64,000 bases of DNA from Phycomyces blakesleeanus NRRL 1555(-). Its lineage: Eukaryota > Mucoromycota > Mucoromycetes > Mucorales > Phycomycetaceae. The translations under genes and the position numbers were made by a program. The stretch is from assembly GCF_001638985.1 (NCBI RefSeq), contig NW_017265145.1:310001-374000 (forward strand), written 5' to 3'. Under the pieces are notes generated by a model. It worked only from the letters and a program-made list of their open reading frames with translations. It made no database searches and was not told the DNA's origin. Below, in pieces: positions 59,369 to 64,000 of this stretch (positions are counted from its first letter, which is position 1; every line of letters begins with the position of its first letter).

Positions 59369-61806
59369 ACAACAAAAAACAACAACAACAACAACAAAAC
59401 AACAACAACAGGAGGCAAGGAGGGAGGATAGGGGAAGAACATAAGTAAAAAGGCATTCTTGCAGGGGACCAGTGTCGCATGAATGGGTTGAATACGATAT
59501 AAAGAGCAAGGCATTGTATGTTGCTTGAAGACGAGCATAAAAAAAGAGTACTTGAAACTAAAGGGGTGCTCTCTACAAAGGGGATATATGGACCACAGAG
59601 TCCATCTTCATCAGCCTCTCCGTCTTAGATTTCAAACTGCCTTATAATGCCACCCCGTGAGAAGCACAGGAAGAGGTTGTTCTCCTGCATCGTAGAGGTA
59701 CACAGTTCATGCGAACTTCTCTATTGGTAAATCTTCTTTTTCACTCTGATATCCAAAGCAATATTGATATTAGACTAGGATCACACTCGTTGACGTAATC
59801 ACTTTATTGGCTGTCTAGTAAAGAAGCGTATTTGGAGATGTATCTTTTGGATACCATATCTGGGTCTGTACTTCTTGGTCCTGCTGTCTCTTGAGACCTG
59901 TGTACTACATAAAAGCTATGGTATGCCTTGTCATGTTTAAACATTCAGTAATCCTGTTTTTCCTTATAATAATAAAAGAAACAAACGGCTTGTGAATATA
60001 CCTAAGCGTACACATATGCGTATATATCTACATACACAATAAGATGCACCTGATCCTTGCATAGCAAATGTGGCGTCCCAAATGCATGTCAGGCTTGATA
60101 GCCGCAACCACAAGGACCTGCATAGCTGATACCATGGATACTTGGCCAAGTGAAAAAAAAAACAAAATCAATACTCATTTAAGTCACCTCCTAGTAAAGA
60201 TAGTAATATTCATACAAGTAATATTCATTATTTATGTATATATGAATATATCTATATATCTATATATCTATATATGTATCTATACGTCGGTTCGGAACTT
60301 ACTTGTCCGCGCCTAAAGGAGAGATATCCCTCTGGCCCTTCTTTTAAAAAAATAAAAATAAAATAAAAATAAATGTCACTGACAATCGTACTCTCTAATA
60401 CATCGGAATATATTGTCTTCCGCGCATATCTACAAAGCATACAAGTCTTCTGACAGTATGCCGGAAGTACAGACTTCGGGTGGAATCCCGTCCAACCTCC
60501 GTGCCACCTGTTAGCGATTGCGACAAGACAGAGGAGGCGACTGGAAGAAGAGACAGGTTATGTATATCAGTAGTCAAGCTTACTTTTTTCTTTCTTTCTC
60601 AAAGACCATAGGATTATACTAGTCATTCTGATCATTTGCAAAAAAAAATATGTAGGTTTTGTATCAGCATTAAAAGACTTTCTCCGTTTTTATAGAGTGG
60701 CTTTTGAAATTATTACTATTATATATATATATTAAGATAAAAGGATAGTATTTTAGACTTTAATGCAATTCAAGCTATTTGTCAATACAAAAAAAAATGT
60801 AGTAATGGCGATCTATTCTGTTGGTTCTTATCAAAGCATGAAGCATGAAGCATGAAGCATAAACATACATCTACTCTATTGGCATCACAGCTTGATTCTT
60901 GTATATACAGAAATGAATATAAGTACAAAAAGTAGATTATTACCTGTTCTATTAATTTCAGTATATATACATATACAGATTAATATTAATATTAATATTA
61001 ATTGAAAATAAGAATAGCTCTTTAATCATATATTTCTGCTATATATTTTACGCATGTATGGCCAAAAGTAAATAAAGATAACTATAATTATTTATTACCC
61101 CTTGGATTCTAAGTTGAACGCGTATTAAGATATCGCAGGAATGACCCTACCAAACTATAACACTTTATTAATCACTCAGTAATATCATTATGAGTCTAAA
61201 TGCACCAAGATTATATACATGTATTTTGAAGACTATCTTATAAAAACTAGAAATCATCAAGTATACCTCTATAATGAACGGGTCTTTATCAAGTACTAGT
61301 TCTAGTATTTAATTCCATAAAATGCCAGATAATTAATCTTGAATATTAATGCATTCATGATCTTTAATTGAGTGTTCTAAATATTGTACATTGTTATTAC
61401 TATTATAATTATAATCTAAGCTTTTAAACTATAGGACATATCCATATAAATTTCCTTATTCTTCAGAGACAGGTACAAAGTCTATATTACACGTAGAATG
61501 TATTATAGCCAGTAAGACATTAAGCATCTAAAATAAACTATACCTTTATACATCTGTATTATACTAACGTTCTTAAAAATTCTAGAAAGGTAAGTACTCT
61601 AGCATAATATACAGAGGGATAAATAAAAAGAAACCCATCAGAGCTGCTTGAAATCTCGACGTAATGATACAATAGTTTTTCCGAGATTCTAGATAAAGAT
61701 TGTTTTCCTAATTACCTTGACTCTACCTATAAAAGTCACATACATGAAAACATTGACATGATAAAAAGAAACCATCTTTATCCAATTTAGCTTGATATTA
61801 TCCAAC

Positions 61807-61838
<32 letters not shown>

Positions 61839-63563
61839 ATATAGTATCTCACTCATAGAGATACCTTAATATTATATTTCATCAGGGCTACATTGAGAAT
61901 GTCAGAATTAAGTGATGCAGAAAGACTTTGCTACCTAAGCATCCTAGTTTAAAAGAGGTATAAATACCGTCATATTAACATTAATATGTGTTGTATAGAT
62001 CATTATACACTCCTACCTTGTTGTGTAAATGAAGGTTGAAATAAGAAAGGTACAATGCTGTCATATTCTTATTTTACATTTCTTTTCATCCCTCTCTATC
62101 GTTCTTTCTTTTATATTACAGGAAAGTCAATTTTTTTTCACACAGATCATATTCTCAAGCAATATTGTCAAATAGAAAGCCTTGGGGTTTTTCAAGCTTA
62201 AAAGCAATTTTGTTATCACTGTGATGATTATAGTTCCAATTATCAAACATAGTTACTATTATTATTACTATTGAATATTATTCTGCAAAAAAAAAATTCC
62301 CCTGCCAAGCTTCTTTTGGATACTGATTCTGAGAATCGATCAAAGCCATTAGAGCAACACTCCTAGTTCTCTAGAGACTGCAGGGAGATAGTTCGTGTAT
62401 CAGAGCAGGACAATGATAACTGTACAGCCCATCTGTTAATTACGCAAATTATCATATGCTTGCAGTTTGAATTTGTTCTCCTTAATTCCAGTAATAACAA
62501 GCACAATAATGAGTTTGGATATAGAGACACCTAATCATAAAAGAAAGAACGAAAGAAAAGGTTGATATTCAATATAAAGAAATATCATTCCTCAACAGGT
62601 AAAATGTCTTAATTGATATATAACCTTGGTTCAAAAACTTCTTTGTGATTAGACAATTAAACACATATGAAAATGATAAATGAATTAAGATAAAACCCTC
62701 CCTGACTTGACACGCTGTGAATTCCGATCATTGTGCAGAGAAGAGAAGAATAAAAAAAAGATTACTTAGGTGATAAACTGGCCTCTTGTTATATACATAA
62801 TATATATATATATATATAATCACAAACGAAAAGACCAAAAAAAAACAAAAGACAGGTCTTAACAGAAAGCTTTATTAAAACAAGCCATTCTTTAGATCTG
62901 GTATGGTATCTCTATAGAGCTTGTAGCTCAAAAAATAAATAAATCAAAAAGGAGAACGTACAAAAGTAGGGCTAATGAATAACATAATATGTATATATAT
63001 ATACATTTAAAGTCTACCTCCTGGAAGGATGTTGAGAAATATTTGTAAGCTTAAAAGTGAGTGGCAAAAGAAATGTTAGAGGTATGTTAATGTACAGTGC
63101 GTTAATGCACAGTATGATGCCGAGCAGTGCAGAGCTGTAGAGCCACCTTGTTTGTACGGATAGAACAAATAAAAAGGGTTATAAAAGTATGTTAATGTAT
63201 TGAGATTTCCGGACCTGGAACGGACCAACATATTCCGGTCCGGAAAATACTCAAAAGTTTTAAATATAAATTATTATTATAATAATAATATTAAGATTCT
63301 TGTCAGCTTTTGAGCATTGTATAGATGATCGATTGTGTAGATAATAAAAGATACCATTCAGTTTATTGTTTCTTGATATATTTCTATGGTTTTTGGACGA
63401 GATATTGTACAAGGAAATAGAATGAATATTATGAATGAATATATGAATAAGGGGAAAAGGAGTAATAGAGGGGGAAAGGGAGAGAAGGAAAGGAAGAAAA
63501 TCTATGCTTTGTTTGATTTTGATTTTGATTTTTTTTTTACTTTGATAATATTCTCTCATAATA
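59369..63563. other. Gene-poor AT-rich region
   Basis: No assignable gene in about 4.2 kb. The most protein-like frames are around 59648-59695 (MPPREKHRKRLFSC on plus) and 60395-60577 on minus, neither extendable. Elsewhere there are (CAA)n near 59378-59410, TA repeats near 60721, 61810 and 62800, and a triple GCATGAA repeat near 60838-60859. Confidence 0.5.
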
Positions 63564-64000
63564 TTAATTTTTGCCAGTAAATTTGAACGGTGTTTCATCA
63601 CATCTAACTGGTCGCGACGCCCGATAATCCCCATAGGCAGGTGGAGGGAGTGCGTACGCTGATTTGGCCAGGTTTGGGTCTTCGTTGAGTACAATTGTAG
63701 GAACACCCAAGGGGTTACGTATCATAGATTGCATGGGCTTGAACGATGGCTGGCGTACAGAGCTTGGACGGACAATCGTCTCTGCCATGACAGACAATGG
63801 CCGAACCTTTTGCTGGAATCCGTCTATCTTCCAATCTGAAAGTGGAGGCAGTTGGCCAGCCGTGCGTGCCTGGCCATCCTTCAGACCCCAGCTGGGCTGT
63901 CGGTTACTACCCGTGTGCACTTGTTTGAGGGTTGAGGGTCGCATAGCCTCTAGTTGAGATGCCGTAACAAACTGGACCTGCTCCTGCTGGCGAGGACCTG
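63564..64000 (-). CDS. Unknown protein, 3' part only
   Basis: Minus-strand frame open from the window edge to a TAA at 63564-63566, at least 145 residues. It is Pro/Ser/Gln-rich and basic (SNRQPSWGLKDGQARTAGQL, PLSVMAETIVRPSSVRQPSF) and ends DETPFKFTGKN. An internal ATG at 63944 is probably not the start because the same frame continues upstream without a stop (GPRQQEQVQFVTASQLEAM). No domain recognised; the rest lies outside the window. Confidence 0.6.
   Translation of the reverse strand, partial: GPRQQEQVQFVTASQLEAMRPSTLKQVHTGSNRQPSWGLKDGQARTAGQLPPLSDWKIDGFQQKVRPLSVMAETIVRPSSVRQPSFKPMQSMIRNPLGVPTIVLNEDPNLAKSAYALPPPAYGDYRASRPVRCDETPFKFTGKN

Overview
The window looks like nuclear DNA of an early-diverging filamentous fungus, most likely Mucoromycota (Mucorales-like). 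The evidence is short GT-AG introns (about 45-150 nt) in most genes, AT-rich intergenic DNA full of A/T runs and microsatellites, GC-richer exons, and conserved eukaryotic proteins interrupted by small exons. Gene models below were built by hand from reading frames, splice signals and remembered family conservation; no search was run.

Layout. 1-3.8 kb is AT-rich and gene-poor, with one coding-like relic. 3.8-5.1 kb (-): V-ATPase subunit d (VMA6). 6.4-7.7 kb (-): tRNA m1A58 methyltransferase catalytic subunit (TRM61), divergent from a Mis14/NSL1-like kinetochore gene (7.9-8.8 kb, +). 9.5-10.3 kb (-): an unrecognised 274-aa protein, divergent from a RING/TRAF zinc-finger gene (11.1-13.1 kb, +). 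15.6-16.9 kb: a complete Tc1/mariner transposon with terminal inverted repeats, TA duplication and an open transposase. 17.5-17.9 kb (-): a small spliced gag-like zinc-knuckle gene. 19.2-20.7 kb (+): cardiolipin synthase (CRD1). 21.6-22.1 kb (-): a decayed relic resembling the C-terminal half of a Fanzor (eukaryotic TnpB-like) nuclease. 23.7-25.9 kb (+): a 726-aa coiled-coil protein. 26.1-27.3 kb (-): mitochondrial EndoG/NUC1 nuclease. 27.3-34.6 kb is gene-poor, with several coding-like relics.

34.6-40.7 kb (+): a 1,741-aa kinesin-4-type motor. 40.7-44.8 kb is non-coding, with an ~85-bp dispersed repeat in direct and inverted copies and a 20-bp tandem repeat. 44.9-46.6 kb (-): mitochondrial-type methylenetetrahydrofolate dehydrogenase/cyclohydrolase, divergent from an alpha/beta hydrolase (47.0-48.4 kb, +), which is followed 144 bp later by a secreted, probably GPI-anchored HExxH metalloprotease (48.5-50.5 kb, +). 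53.4-54.9 kb (+): nucleosome assembly protein NAP1. 55.4-56.0 kb (+): a ubiquitin-like protein with an internal LRGG. 56.3-58.1 kb (-): an F-box/RCC1-repeat protein. 58.5-59.4 kb (-): a 186-aa hypothetical. 63.6-64.0 kb (-): the 3' end of an unknown gene running off the window.

The host genes are housekeeping functions (vacuolar acidification, tRNA modification, mitochondrial lipid, folate and nuclease functions, chromatin, spindle/kinetochore, ubiquitin ligases) and show no operon-like or cluster logic. The most unusual content is the mobile-element layer: an apparently intact Tc1 element, a gag-like zinc-knuckle gene and a dead Fanzor relic within about 6.5 kb. Two of the hand-built gene models also require GC-AG introns.
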